From NCBI GenBank assembly GCA_902780635.1, contig CACZGH010000010.1, positions 1 through 64,000 of the forward strand: a DNA stretch of 64,000 nucleotides. The letters run 5' to 3'. Each line of letters opens with the position of its first letter. Within the stretch, counting starts at the first letter, position 1. A model generated the notes under the pieces. The model was not told the DNA's origin. It saw nothing but the letters and a program-made list of their open reading frames with translations, and did not search any database. The stretch comes from an uncultured Prevotellaceae bacterium. GTDB taxonomy: Bacteria > Bacteroidota > Bacteroidia > Bacteroidales > Bacteroidaceae. Positions 35,163-43,674 of this stretch are shown here, in pieces. The translations under genes and the position numbers were made by a program.

Positions 35163-36578
35163 TTACTCTGTCTGTGTTTTCGGCCAGTTGACTAAAAACA
35201 GTTTTCCGGCTGCACGTGTGAATGCCGTATAGAGCCAGTGGATATAGTCGGGCGTGAGCATATCGTCGGTCATGTATCCTTGGTCGATGTAGACATGTTG
35301 CCATTGTCCACCTTGAGCCTTATGGCATGTCACGGCATAGGCATATTTGACCTGTACCGCGTTGTAGTAGATGTCGGTCTTGACTTTTGCCATTCTAGCA
35401 GGTTTGGTGGCGATATCCTCGTAGTCTTCCAAAACCCCGTTCAACAGCGCCTCGTTTTGCTCTTTTGTGAGCGATGGAGCCTCCGACCTGAGCGAGTCGA
35501 GCACCACGGTGACCTCCATCTCCTGGTCATCGTAGTCAGGAAATCTCATGAGTACATCCGCGAAGTGGAAACCGTACAAGTCACGATAGTTTCGTACCTT
35601 GACGACCCTTACCCTGTCGCCATTAGCGATAAACGCCAAGTTGCTCTTTGTGGCTTCAGCCCAATAGTAATTGTTTCGCACCACCATCAGCATGTCTCCT
35701 GATGCGATTTCGTCCTCGCATCCGAGCACACTGTTTCGGATGCCCATATTGTAGATATTAGCCCTTTTGTTTGACCTTGTGACGACAATTGTCTCGTCAG
35801 TGCCCACCTTGCTATAGCTTGTGGCTAGCGACTCGATGAGTTCCCCTCCAGGCATCATCACGATATCCGCAAATCCGCTGAAGCGTATCTTTGGCAGGCG
35901 TGTGGCCTCGTCATGAGTAATCAGTTGGCGGATGACGGTCGCATTGTAGAGCACTCCCGACTGCTGGCTCTGGCGCAGCACATCGTTGAGTTCGCAATCG
36001 TAGACCGTCAGTCCATAGCCTGCCAGATACTCCGGCATCAAGGCTGGCGACTCCAACTCTCCCACTGGTGGCAACTGCGCTTTGTCTCCGATGAGCACCA
36101 TCCGGCAATTGCGCCCGGAGTAAACAAATCTCACCAAGTCGTCGAGCAATTTTCCACTACCGAAATCAGCCTCTCCATACGCAGAATTGGAAATCATGGA
36201 CGCCTCATCGACGAAGAAAACCATGTCATGACTGAGATTGTCATGCAAATGGAAACCCGTCATGGTGCCTGTAAATGTCTTTTGTCGGAAGATTTTGCGG
36301 TGGATGGTAAAAGCCGGCTGTCCACTATTGAGGGAGAAGACTTTGGCCGCTCTTCCTGTAGGAGCCAGCAGCATCACTTTCTGTCGCAGGGCCACCATTG
36401 TCCTAACGAATGCCCCAGCCAGTGAGGTCTTTCCTGTGCCAGCCGCCCCTTTCATCAGCATGACCGGCCTGTCGGACTGGTCGTTGAGAAACTGCCTAAA
36501 CACCTCGATGGCCGTCGCCTGTTCGGGCGATGGCATCCAACCAAAGTTTTTTCTGATGACAGTGTAGAGATCTTCCAC
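35163..36578 (-). CDS. RecD-like superfamily 1 DNA helicase
   Basis: A 471-residue SF1B helicase of the type annotated as ATP-dependent exodeoxyribonuclease in Bacteroidetes. Motifs: Walker A GAAGTGKTSL (near 44), LLAPTGRAAKV (Ia), FFVDEASMI (II, near 122), VLIGDKAQLPPVG (III) and the UvrD_C_2 region with TCHKAQGGQW (near 427) and YTAFTRAAGKLFL at the end. It lacks the long N-terminal region of RecD2. Role probably in DNA repair or recombination. It has its own promoter (36599-36629) and the DUF4923 gene follows 34 nt downstream. Confidence 0.9.
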   Translation of the reverse strand: MEDLYTVIRKNFGWMPSPEQATAIEVFRQFLNDQSDRPVMLMKGAAGTGKTSLAGAFVRTMVALRQKVMLLAPTGRAAKVFSLNSGQPAFTIHRKIFRQKTFTGTMTGFHLHDNLSHDMVFFVDEASMISNSAYGEADFGSGKLLDDLVRFVYSGRNCRMVLIGDKAQLPPVGELESPALMPEYLAGYGLTVYDCELNDVLRQSQQSGVLYNATVIRQLITHDEATRLPKIRFSGFADIVMMPGGELIESLATSYSKVGTDETIVVTRSNKRANIYNMGIRNSVLGCEDEIASGDMLMVVRNNYYWAEATKSNLAFIANGDRVRVVKVRNYRDLYGFHFADVLMRFPDYDDQEMEVTVVLDSLRSEAPSLTKEQNEALLNGVLEDYEDIATKPARMAKVKTDIYYNAVQVKYAYAVTCHKAQGGQWQHVYIDQGYMTDDMLTPDYIHWLYTAFTRAAGKLFLVNWPKTQTE

Positions 36579-36598
36579 TAGGAGTAGTTTTTATTTTG

Positions 36599-36629
36599 CA
36601 AAAATACTGATTTTCATAAATAAGAGCAA
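36599..36629 (-). promoter_or_regulatory. Promoter of the helicase gene
   Basis: On the minus strand TTG (36627-36629), 20-nt spacer and TATTTTTG (36599-36606), 20 nt ahead of the start codon. Confidence 0.7.
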
Positions 36630-36837
36630 AAAATTAGAAGAAATATAGACAAATCGTTTCGGTTTTAAGCCAAAAGAGATGATACTATGCTTTTTTCAAC
36701 ATGAAAACGCGTCACAACAGCCTGTTTAAAATCGTTTTATTGTATATTTGGCAAAAAAAATTGCAATTTCAAACATTTTCTACAGTTTGTGGAAAGATTT
36801 GATACATTTTTGTAACAATTCTGATTATATTATCATT

Positions 36838-36845
36838 TATCTTTG
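36838..36845 (+). promoter_or_regulatory. -7 box of the small HTH gene
   Basis: TATCTTTG fits the consensus, 23 nt ahead of the ATG. The nearest upstream TTG is 25 nt away (36810-36812), longer than usual. Confidence 0.5.
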
Positions 36846-36868
36846 CAAAAATTCTATTGATTTAGATT

Positions 36869-37084
36869 ATGAATGTAGGTGAATGTATCAAAAATGAATT
36901 AAAGAGGCAAGGCAGGACGGCTAGATGGCTGGCTCTACAAATTCCTTGTGAGCGAACGAATGTCTATAAAATTTTCAGGAGACCAGACATTGATACAGAT
37001 TTGCTCCAAAGAATCAGTGTCATATTAGAGCACGACTTTTTCAAAGACTTGTCCATTGAGACCTTTGGCACTCACAAAAAATAG
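36869..37084 (+). CDS. Small helix-turn-helix protein
   Basis: A 71-residue protein. Residues about 4-50 look like a Cro/CI-type HTH: GECIKNELKRQGRTARWLAL then CERTNVYKIFRRPDIDTDLL and QRISVILEHDFFKDL. There is no partner or ligand domain. It stands alone between the divergent helicase gene and dnaG, with its own promoter box. Such short XRE-type proteins are common orphans in Bacteroidales; target genes unknown. Confidence 0.78.
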   Translation: MNVGECIKNELKRQGRTARWLALQIPCERTNVYKIFRRPDIDTDLLQRISVILEHDFFKDLSIETFGTHKK

Positions 37085-37319
37085 TCATGGTGGCAGAGAC
37101 GGCATCTGCTGTATTTGACAAATGAAATCATTGTTTTTTTTAAAACCTAAGACCACTTTATAACTCTACTATTTCAGCATAGAAAAAACTTTCACCAACT
37201 TCCTTCAGTATTGAGGGAAATCAAACACAATCCCCATACACATGAAGAGAGGCACACTCTCTCCGACTTTTTCCTTTCCCAATGGAGGGCAACCTCAACA
37301 TAGGGAGGGGGAACGATTT
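37085..37319. other. Non-coding stretch ahead of the dnaG repeats
   Basis: No gene is supported. It holds a small hairpin (GAGAG, GCACA loop, CTCTC at about 37243-37260) followed by a pyrimidine-rich CTTTTTCC, which might end the HTH transcript. The rest of the gap to 37510 is the 84-bp repeat pair. Confidence 0.45.
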
Positions 37320-37487
37320 GCACTATTTGAGCTGCGCTCCAATTTAGGCGGCATCTCGGGAATGAAAACAAAAACTTTGTCTTTTGTTTTGCATTCCGCT
37401 CATGCACTATTTGAGCTGCGCTCCAATTTAGGCGGCATCTCGGGAATGAAAACAAAAACTTCGTCTTTTGTTTTGCATTCCGCTCGA
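37320..37487. repeat. Two tandem 84-bp repeats ahead of dnaG
   Basis: 37320-37403 and 37404-37487 are nearly identical. Each reads GCACTATTTGAGCTGCGCTCC, minus its last base, then AATTTAGGCGGCATCTCGG and an imperfect hairpin (GAATGAAAACAAAA against TTTTGTTTTGCATTC). A third GCACTA begins at 37491 and turns into the dnaG -7 box. The second copy supplies the TTG of that promoter. Confidence 0.88.
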
Positions 37488-37502
37488 TTTGCACTAAATT
37501 TG
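37473..37502 (+). promoter_or_regulatory. Promoter of dnaG
   Basis: TTG (37473-37475), 19-nt spacer and TAAATTTG (37495-37502); the start codon is at 37511, so the leader is very short. In the first 84-bp copy the matching place reads CTATTTG and does not form a consensus box. Confidence 0.7.
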
Positions 37503-37510
37503 CGGATTGA

Positions 37511-39442
37511 ATGATAGACAGGGCGACCATAGACCGCATCATGGATGCCACCAATATTGTAGAGGTGGTGTCAGACTTTGTCACGCTACGCAAAAGCGGG
37601 ACGAGCTATAAAGGTCTGTGCCCTTTCCACGACGACCGCACCCCCTCGTTCTCTGTGTCACCCTCACGAGGTGTCTACAAATGTTTCTCATGCGGCAAGG
37701 CAGGCAATGCTGTCAACTTCATTATGGAGCACGAGCAGATGACCTACCCAGAGGCGCTGAAATGGCTGGCCCGCAAATATCATATAGAAGTGCGTGAGCG
37801 TGAGCTCAACGATGAAGAGAAGCAGCAGGAAAGTGAGCGCGAGAGTATACATATCGTCAACGACTGGGCTGCCGATTACTATGAGGACATCTTGTGGAAC
37901 GACCGCGACGGACAAGCTATCGGTATGCAGTATTTCCGTTCACGCGGTTTCCGCGATGACATCATCCGCAAATTTAAACTTGGTTTTGCCCTCTCTCGAC
38001 GTGATGCCACTGCCAGCGCTGCGCTGAGCAAAGGTTTCCAGCCCGAGTTTTTGGTCAAGAGCGGTGTGTGCGGTCAGCGGGACAACGGTGAATTGTATGA
38101 CCGTTTTGCCGGCCGTGTGATATTCCCCTGGATGACCGTGAGCGGCAAAGTGACAGCATTTGGTGGTCGTCTGCTTGACTCCCGCACGAAGGGAGTGAGT
38201 CAGAAATACGTCAACTCGCCCGACTCGCCCGTATATCACAAAGACCATGAGCTGTATGGTATTTTCCAAGCCAAGAAGTCAATCTCTAAAGAAGACTGTG
38301 TGTATATGGTGGAAGGCTATACCGACGTGATCTCGATGCATCAGTGCGGCATAGAGAATGTGGTGGCTAACTCAGGTACCGCCCTGAGTGTGTATCAGAT
38401 ACGTCTTCTGCGTCGCTTCACCCAAAACGTGGTGCTGCTCTACGACGGCGACGAGGCCGGCATCCACGCCGCCATGCGCGGCACCGACATGATGCTTTCT
38501 GAAGGGATGAACATCAAGGTGCTCCTTCTGCCCGACCAGGAAGACCCCGACAGCTTTGCCCGGAAACACACCGCCCAACAGTTTAAAGACTATATCCAGA
38601 CCCACCAAACTGACTTCATCGAGTTCAAGACTCAGACATTGCTACGTGGTGTGAGCGACCCCATCAAGCGCTCGGAGGCCATCAGCAGCATTGTGAAGAG
38701 CATCTCTGTGATAGACAACCAAATCGTGCGCGCCACCTACCTCAAAGACTGCGCTGTGAGGATTGGCATCCCCGAACAGACCCTCATCAACGAGATGAAC
38801 AAATTCATCCGCCACGACCGTGAGGAGCGCTACAAACAGGCGGAGCGCGAGCAGCAGAAAGCACAACAGACGTCCCTGAAGATAGAGATGCCCAGCGCCA
38901 ACGACCAGATCAGCCAGATAGAGCGGCTACTGGTGCAGGAAATTGTGCGCCATGGCATGGAAATCGTGTTTCGTGATGTGGTGAATGAGGAGGACGGTTC
39001 GCATTCAGACATATGCCTGTCGGCCTTTGTCTATTACGATCTATCTGCCGACGGACTTCGTTTCACCCATCCGCTCTACAACCAGATACTTGAAGAGACC
39101 GTATCACACCTGGGTGAAGAAGGTTTTTCGCCCGAGAAATATTTCCTCAGCCATCCCGATGTGGAGATCAGCCAACTGGCTTCTGAGTTGTCCACCGACA
39201 CCTATCGTCTGGTGAAAAGCAACCAATTAAGAGAAGAGGATGACACACTCCAATCAAAAATCGTGCATCTGCTCTTAGACTATCGCATGGCCATCCTGAA
39301 TAGCCAGATTAAGCAGTTGAAGCAAAGCATCTCCCAAGCACAGAGTGAGGAAGAGAGCCGTCAACTCCTCGAAGAGTGGATCCGTCTGACGTCGCTTCGT
39401 CAGGAAGTGGCCAAGAGAGTGGGCCATAGCATTATCGTATAA
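37511..39442 (+). CDS. dnaG: DNA primase DnaG
   Basis: Makes RNA primers at the replication fork. N-terminal CHC2 zinc finger with CPFHDDRTPSF (near 37) and YKCFSCGKAG (near 58). The RNA polymerase core has the TOPRIM motifs MVEGYTDVISMHQ (near 268) and VVLLYDGDEAG (near 308). The C-terminal helicase-interaction region from about 430 is Gln/Glu-rich and variable. Length 643 is normal. Its promoter is built into the second of two 84-bp repeats, and the next gene follows after 19 nt. Confidence 0.96.
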   Translation: MIDRATIDRIMDATNIVEVVSDFVTLRKSGTSYKGLCPFHDDRTPSFSVSPSRGVYKCFSCGKAGNAVNFIMEHEQMTYPEALKWLARKYHIEVRERELNDEEKQQESERESIHIVNDWAADYYEDILWNDRDGQAIGMQYFRSRGFRDDIIRKFKLGFALSRRDATASAALSKGFQPEFLVKSGVCGQRDNGELYDRFAGRVIFPWMTVSGKVTAFGGRLLDSRTKGVSQKYVNSPDSPVYHKDHELYGIFQAKKSISKEDCVYMVEGYTDVISMHQCGIENVVANSGTALSVYQIRLLRRFTQNVVLLYDGDEAGIHAAMRGTDMMLSEGMNIKVLLLPDQEDPDSFARKHTAQQFKDYIQTHQTDFIEFKTQTLLRGVSDPIKRSEAISSIVKSISVIDNQIVRATYLKDCAVRIGIPEQTLINEMNKFIRHDREERYKQAEREQQKAQQTSLKIEMPSANDQISQIERLLVQEIVRHGMEIVFRDVVNEEDGSHSDICLSAFVYYDLSADGLRFTHPLYNQILEETVSHLGEEGFSPEKYFLSHPDVEISQLASELSTDTYRLVKSNQLREEDDTLQSKIVHLLLDYRMAILNSQIKQLKQSISQAQSEEESRQLLEEWIRLTSLRQEVAKRVGHSIIV

Positions 39443-39461
39443 GAACAAGAAGAAAAAGAAC

Positions 39462-41210
39462 ATGAACAGTATACTGACATTAGAAATCATATCCCTCATC
39501 CTTCTGACTGTGGCTATTGTCTTCCTGCTGAAACAGTATGCAAACATCGGCCACCTGAATCAATTTTTAGGGAAGTTGAGAAAACCAAGAGGCAAGCATG
39601 CCCCCCAGCAAGGGATGCCCCAGATGGAGGCATTGCTAGACAATGCCCTGCGCTCGCTCAACTGCGAGACATCATGGATAGACGAACAGTCTGACCGTGT
39701 GGTGAGCTATCAATACCAGAACGGCCATTTCAAGATACGTGTGGAGAATGGTTCCCCCTTCGCACGTATGCTCTATCTTTTCTGTTATACCACATCACTG
39801 GATGACATCAACTATGTCCGCATCGCCTGCAACCACTGCAATATCAACTCTGAGAACGAGCGTGTGGTGTATATCATCAATGAGCAGAAAAACGAGGTAG
39901 ACCTGCATATCCTGGCCGGCCTGATGTTTAATGAGAACAACGTGAAAGAAGCCCTGACGGTCAACATGCGTAAGATTTTTGCCATGCAGAATTTCTTTAT
40001 GCGCAAGTACACTGACATCAAAGGCGAGGGGAAAGGCTCTCCCAACGAGGATCAGGAGACCGAAACTGCAGAATTCAGGCGGCAATTGTTTTTGATACGT
40101 CAACAAGAGCTGCAGCGTCAAGAAGTGGGTGAGCTGCGGGTCAACGCCCAGTCTACCATACCGCTATCTGAGCTGATGGACAAGACCATGGGTCTGGACC
40201 ATATCACCCCCCACAAACTTGTGAGATATGGCAATCCTCCCAGCGAGTTTCTTGAGGAAAACGAGATACTCAACTTCGACCTCAAAAGTCTCATGAGAGT
40301 CAACAACACTGAGACCGATTTTCAACAATCCCCTGTACAACTCTCTCTCTCCTTTGAGACCCCGCGTCATCCTGGTTTGGAATATGAGATGATGATCAAC
40401 ATGCGCCATGAAGGTTTCGACGGTCACTCCCAATACTATCGTCTGACCCTTTGTCTTATGCCGGCTCCTGTGTCAGGCAAGATGAGCTACACTCAGCGCC
40501 ATAACGAACAGCGGATGAACTCGGTGCTGGTGGCTTACGACCTGACCTCACCACAGCAGCAAATCAACGAGTTCAACTACATGTGGTCAGAAGCCAAGAG
40601 CAAGTTGCGCAAGGGTGAGGAACTGAGTGATGAGCAAGCCCTTATCTGCGAGTGCCTTGACACGTCGATGGCCCAACTGCTCTACCGTGGCAAGAAACTA
40701 TTCTTAGCTGAGAGGTACTATGAGGCGCTGGTCAATCTGGAGAATGCCTACGACAAAATGCAGCGCAATTTTGACATTATGAGCCACCGTGAGAAGGAGA
40801 CATTCTATGAAGTGTGCTATATGGCAGGTTTTTGCTATTGCGAACTGAGACAATACAAGCGCGCCTATTCTTATCTGGACTCCATCTTAGGCCTTCAGCG
40901 CATCGTCTATACGGAAGAGTTGGTCAACTGCATGGTCAACTCGGGCGACTATCGCGCCTTCAAATTTGTCGACAACCTCATCACCCAAATCAGCCAGACC
41001 CTTGACTTAGAAGAAGGTGAAACGCCCCCTGAGCATCTTGCCAGGTTTCTAAGTTTTCTGAAACGTCGCAAGACCTACCTGCTGATTGAGAAGCTACGTT
41101 TTGAGGAGGCGAAAGAAATCCTCAACAAGATGCTCGACGATCCAGACAATTCAGACTTTGCCCTCAACGAGTTGGCCTACATCCAGCGTCTGGAGAAAGA
41201 GCAGATATGA
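39462..41210 (+). CDS. Membrane-anchored TPR-like protein of unknown function
   Basis: A 582-residue protein with one N-terminal membrane segment (LEIISLILLTVAIVFLLKQY, residues about 6-25), then a basic stretch and a long soluble part. The C-terminal half has helical pairs like tetratricopeptide repeats (LAERYYEALVNLENAYDKM and VCYMAGFCYCELRQYKRAYS). The middle (about 60-330) is not recognised. It is probably co-transcribed with dnaG, 19 nt upstream, and ends 13 nt from the convergent rsmD. I cannot assign a function. Confidence 0.75.
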   Translation: MNSILTLEIISLILLTVAIVFLLKQYANIGHLNQFLGKLRKPRGKHAPQQGMPQMEALLDNALRSLNCETSWIDEQSDRVVSYQYQNGHFKIRVENGSPFARMLYLFCYTTSLDDINYVRIACNHCNINSENERVVYIINEQKNEVDLHILAGLMFNENNVKEALTVNMRKIFAMQNFFMRKYTDIKGEGKGSPNEDQETETAEFRRQLFLIRQQELQRQEVGELRVNAQSTIPLSELMDKTMGLDHITPHKLVRYGNPPSEFLEENEILNFDLKSLMRVNNTETDFQQSPVQLSLSFETPRHPGLEYEMMINMRHEGFDGHSQYYRLTLCLMPAPVSGKMSYTQRHNEQRMNSVLVAYDLTSPQQQINEFNYMWSEAKSKLRKGEELSDEQALICECLDTSMAQLLYRGKKLFLAERYYEALVNLENAYDKMQRNFDIMSHREKETFYEVCYMAGFCYCELRQYKRAYSYLDSILGLQRIVYTEELVNCMVNSGDYRAFKFVDNLITQISQTLDLEEGETPPEHLARFLSFLKRRKTYLLIEKLRFEEAKEILNKMLDDPDNSDFALNELAYIQRLEKEQI

Positions 41211-41223
41211 CAAAGGACACGCC

Positions 41224-41754
41224 TCACCTAAACAAGCTAAAATTGACGCTTCCATAGCAACGGTGCTCAAAGAAACGGGGGTGTGAGGAGAAATCTTCCT
41301 TCTTGCCATGCTCCAACACGAAGATGCCATCAGGTGTGAGCAAGTCGCCATTGAGCACCAGGTCAGGCAATTCGGGGAGTCTCTCCAGAGCGTAAGGAGG
41401 ATCGGCAAAGACCAGGTCGAAGTGCTGATGGCAGCTTTTCAGGAAGCGGAACACGTCTCCCCTGATGAGGACAGAGTTCTCAGTGTCAATCTTGGCTATG
41501 CACTGACGTATAAACTGATAGTGCTCCCGGTCGGCCTCCACACTCACCACCTGCGCACAGCCTCTGGACAACAGCTCAAGTGAGATGCTGCCAGTGCCTG
41601 CAAACAAATCCAGGGCTGTGGCACCTTCGAAGTCGATATAGCCATTGAGCACATTGAAGATATTTTCTTTGGCGAAGTCTGTGGTAGGTCGTGCCTTGAA
41701 AGAGCGTGGGATATCAAAACGTCTCCCTTTGAATTGTCCTGTAATAATTCTCAT
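41224..41754 (-). CDS. rsmD: 16S rRNA (guanine966-N2)-methyltransferase RsmD
   Basis: Methylates G966 in the small-subunit rRNA using S-adenosylmethionine. The 176-residue protein starts with the family MRIITGQFKGRRFDIP, has RPTTDFAKENIFNVL, the SAM motif LDLFAGTGSISLELLSRG (near 49) and the catalytic DPPY (FADPPYAL near 117). Its first codon overlaps the last codons of the DUF3822 gene by 4 nt, a coupled pair typical of Bacteroidetes. Confidence 0.95.
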   Translation of the reverse strand: MRIITGQFKGRRFDIPRSFKARPTTDFAKENIFNVLNGYIDFEGATALDLFAGTGSISLELLSRGCAQVVSVEADREHYQFIRQCIAKIDTENSVLIRGDVFRFLKSCHQHFDLVFADPPYALERLPELPDLVLNGDLLTPDGIFVLEHGKKEDFSSHPRFFEHRCYGSVNFSLFR

Positions 41755-42551
41755 CGTGTAGACTGGTTGATGAATACTTGCATGTCATAGGGCACAGATG
41801 GCCACCGAAGCATTTCTGGAAGTCCCGTGTCCTTGGCCTCAGGTGCAGACACTTCGGCAACATAGGTTCTAAGACGCTCGATGAGCCATTTCTTCTGTGG
41901 CATTCCACCTATGACGCTGATGGCGTCGCGCTCGCCTTTCAGTCCCAACTGGCTGAAAGCATAGAGCAAGAAATAGAGTGCGTCTTGAGCCTGTGTGGTT
42001 TGAAAGGCGTTGCAGAACTTGAAACGATGCTGGCTGAAACAGAACACATCCATCATGCTGTCGTGGAAATAGGCGTAGAGCCTCTGCCGAGTCTGCTCGT
42101 AACCCTGCTGATGCAGATGCTGCCATACGGGAAGACAGACGGGCAACAACCGCGTGTTCTGAAAATGGTCACCGATGACCGTCTGCACATCCTTGTCTAC
42201 GGAGCAAACAGCCACAGCATTTAAGTCATTCATTGGGCTGCATATCTTGACACTGCGTTCGTAGCCACTGAAAGTGTGATCATACAACGTAGCTGCCTCC
42301 TCCTCATGAAACTCGTCATGGGGAATCAGCATGGTGGGCGATGCAAGCATCACGTCAGCCCTGCCATAGGTCATAGCGAGGAGACTGACGCTTTTGAAAG
42401 CCTCCCGTAGATTGGCAGCTGTGGATATGCCGCTTTTCATATTATGCGCCGCATAATCTATGATACGAGAAGAAGTGTCGAGAGCCGCCAATGACAAGGA
42501 GCCTTGTCCTATTCTCATGACGATTCTGCTGTCAGCTGTTGTTGTGTTCAT
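41751..42551 (-). CDS. DUF3822 family protein
   Basis: A 266-residue protein of a Bacteroidetes-only family. I recall a structural-genomics model of a relative with an actin-like ATPase fold; nothing firm is known about function. The start at 42551 (MNTTTADSRIVMRIGQGSLS) is preferred; the frame is open to 42635, but those 28 residues lie over the promoter. No signal peptide or membrane segment is seen. It overlaps rsmD by 4 nt and is transcribed first, which suggests a ribosome-linked or housekeeping role (inference). Confidence 0.83.
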   Translation of the reverse strand: MNTTTADSRIVMRIGQGSLSLAALDTSSRIIDYAAHNMKSGISTAANLREAFKSVSLLAMTYGRADVMLASPTMLIPHDEFHEEEAATLYDHTFSGYERSVKICSPMNDLNAVAVCSVDKDVQTVIGDHFQNTRLLPVCLPVWQHLHQQGYEQTRQRLYAYFHDSMMDVFCFSQHRFKFCNAFQTTQAQDALYFLLYAFSQLGLKGERDAISVIGGMPQKKWLIERLRTYVAEVSAPEAKDTGLPEMLRWPSVPYDMQVFINQSTR

Positions 42552-42576
42552 CTGGCCATATTTTAGTTTCACGGCG

Positions 42577-42584
42577 CAAAAATA
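42577..42584 (-). promoter_or_regulatory. -7 box of the DUF3822-rsmD unit
   Basis: On the minus strand TATTTTTG fits TAnnTTTG, 25 nt ahead of the DUF3822 start chosen here. No TTG at standard distance. Confidence 0.5.
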
Positions 42585-42628
42585 CAAAAATAATTCGAGA
42601 TATAGGTCAGGATGCCCAAATTCGTTGT

Positions 42629-42769
42629 TCGGCAAAAGAAATAAACGAATTTATTTCGTTTTGCACGCGTTTTTGATTACCTTTGATTCAAGAATCCAAG
42701 GTAAGATGCATCTCGGCAAAAGAAATAAATGAATTTATTTCGTTTTGCACTCGATTTTGATTACCTTTG
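42629..42769. repeat. Two 57-nt repeats 84 nt apart ahead of etfB
   Basis: 42629-42685 and 42713-42769 match at nearly all positions. Each starts TCGGCAAAAGAAATAAA, forms an imperfect hairpin with TTTATTTCGTTTTG, and ends GATTACCTTTG, carrying a TACCTTTG box (42678-42685 and 42762-42769). GCATCTCGG precedes the second copy, as in the dnaG repeats, and the 84-nt period is the same. The second box lies 29 nt ahead of etfB; a TTG is present only 14 nt upstream of it. Confidence 0.85.
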
Positions 42770-42798
42770 CAGCCGAAATTTCACAATGTTATTTTTAT

Positions 42799-43674
42799 AT
42801 GAGTTTGAAAATTGTTGTACTTGCCAAGCAAGTACCTGACACACGTAATGTGGGTAAGGACGCCATGACCGCCGAAGGCACTGTCAATCGCGCCGCCTTG
42901 CCCGCCATCTTCAACCCAGAAGACTTGAACGCCCTGGAGCAGGCTCTTCGTCTGAAAGAGCAACACCCAGGATCTACAGTAGGAGTGCTCACTATGGGTC
43001 CTCCGCGCGCTGGTGAGATTATCCGCCAGGGCCTCTATCGTGGCGCTGACACAGGCTGGCTGCTCACCGACCGTCTTTTCGCCGGTGCCGACACCCTTGC
43101 CACCTCCTATGCTTTGGCCACTGCCATCAAGAAGATTGGCGATGTGGACATCGTGATTGGCGGTCGTCAGGCCATCGACGGCGACACCGCCCAGGTGGGA
43201 CCACAGGTGGCCCAGAAATTAGGCCTCAACCAGGTGACCTACGCTGAGGAAATTTTGAAGATAGAGGATGGCAAAGCCACTATCCGCCGTCATATCGACG
43301 GAGGTGTTGAGACGGTGGAAGCACCACTTCCTGTAGTTATCACCGTTAATGGAAGCGCCGCCCCCTGTCGTCCCTGCAACGCCAAGCTGGTGATGAAGTA
43401 TAAGTATGCCACCTGTCCGATGGAGCGCCCTGCAGAGACAGACGAGCGCATGAAGAAGCTCTATGATGAGCGTGCCTATCTGACTTTGAACCAATGGTCT
43501 GTGGCCGATGTCGACGGTGACGCCTCTCAGTGTGGTCTTGCCGGCAGTCCCACCAAGGTGAAGACAGTAAAGAACATTGTATTCCAGGCCAAGGAGAGCA
43601 AGACGCTCACTGGCAGCGATGCCGATGTGGAAGGTCTGATACAAGAATTGTTGAACGAGAAAATCATTGGATAA
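42799..43674 (+). CDS. etfB: Electron transfer flavoprotein beta subunit
   Basis: With EtfA carries electrons from acyl-CoA dehydrogenase to other acceptors. The 291-residue protein starts MSLKIVVLAKQVPDTRNVG and has the beta-subunit segments EDLNALEQALRLKEQ, TMGPPRAGEIIRQGLYRGAD and GRQAIDGDTAQVGPQVA. The start at 42799 matches the family; an earlier in-frame ATG at 42745 overlaps the repeat. The last 40 residues differ from classical EtfB, as usual in anaerobes. etfA begins on the next base after its stop. Confidence 0.94.
   Translation: MSLKIVVLAKQVPDTRNVGKDAMTAEGTVNRAALPAIFNPEDLNALEQALRLKEQHPGSTVGVLTMGPPRAGEIIRQGLYRGADTGWLLTDRLFAGADTLATSYALATAIKKIGDVDIVIGGRQAIDGDTAQVGPQVAQKLGLNQVTYAEEILKIEDGKATIRRHIDGGVETVEAPLPVVITVNGSAAPCRPCNAKLVMKYKYATCPMERPAETDERMKKLYDERAYLTLNQWSVADVDGDASQCGLAGSPTKVKTVKNIVFQAKESKTLTGSDADVEGLIQELLNEKIIG

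Noticed and set aside
37320-37487. CRISPR array
   Set aside because: Only two copies, directly adjoining, with no spacers and no cas genes.
37242-37514. 90-residue + strand frame across the dnaG repeats
   Set aside because: Its repeated peptide comes from the 84-bp duplication; it overlaps the dnaG promoter.
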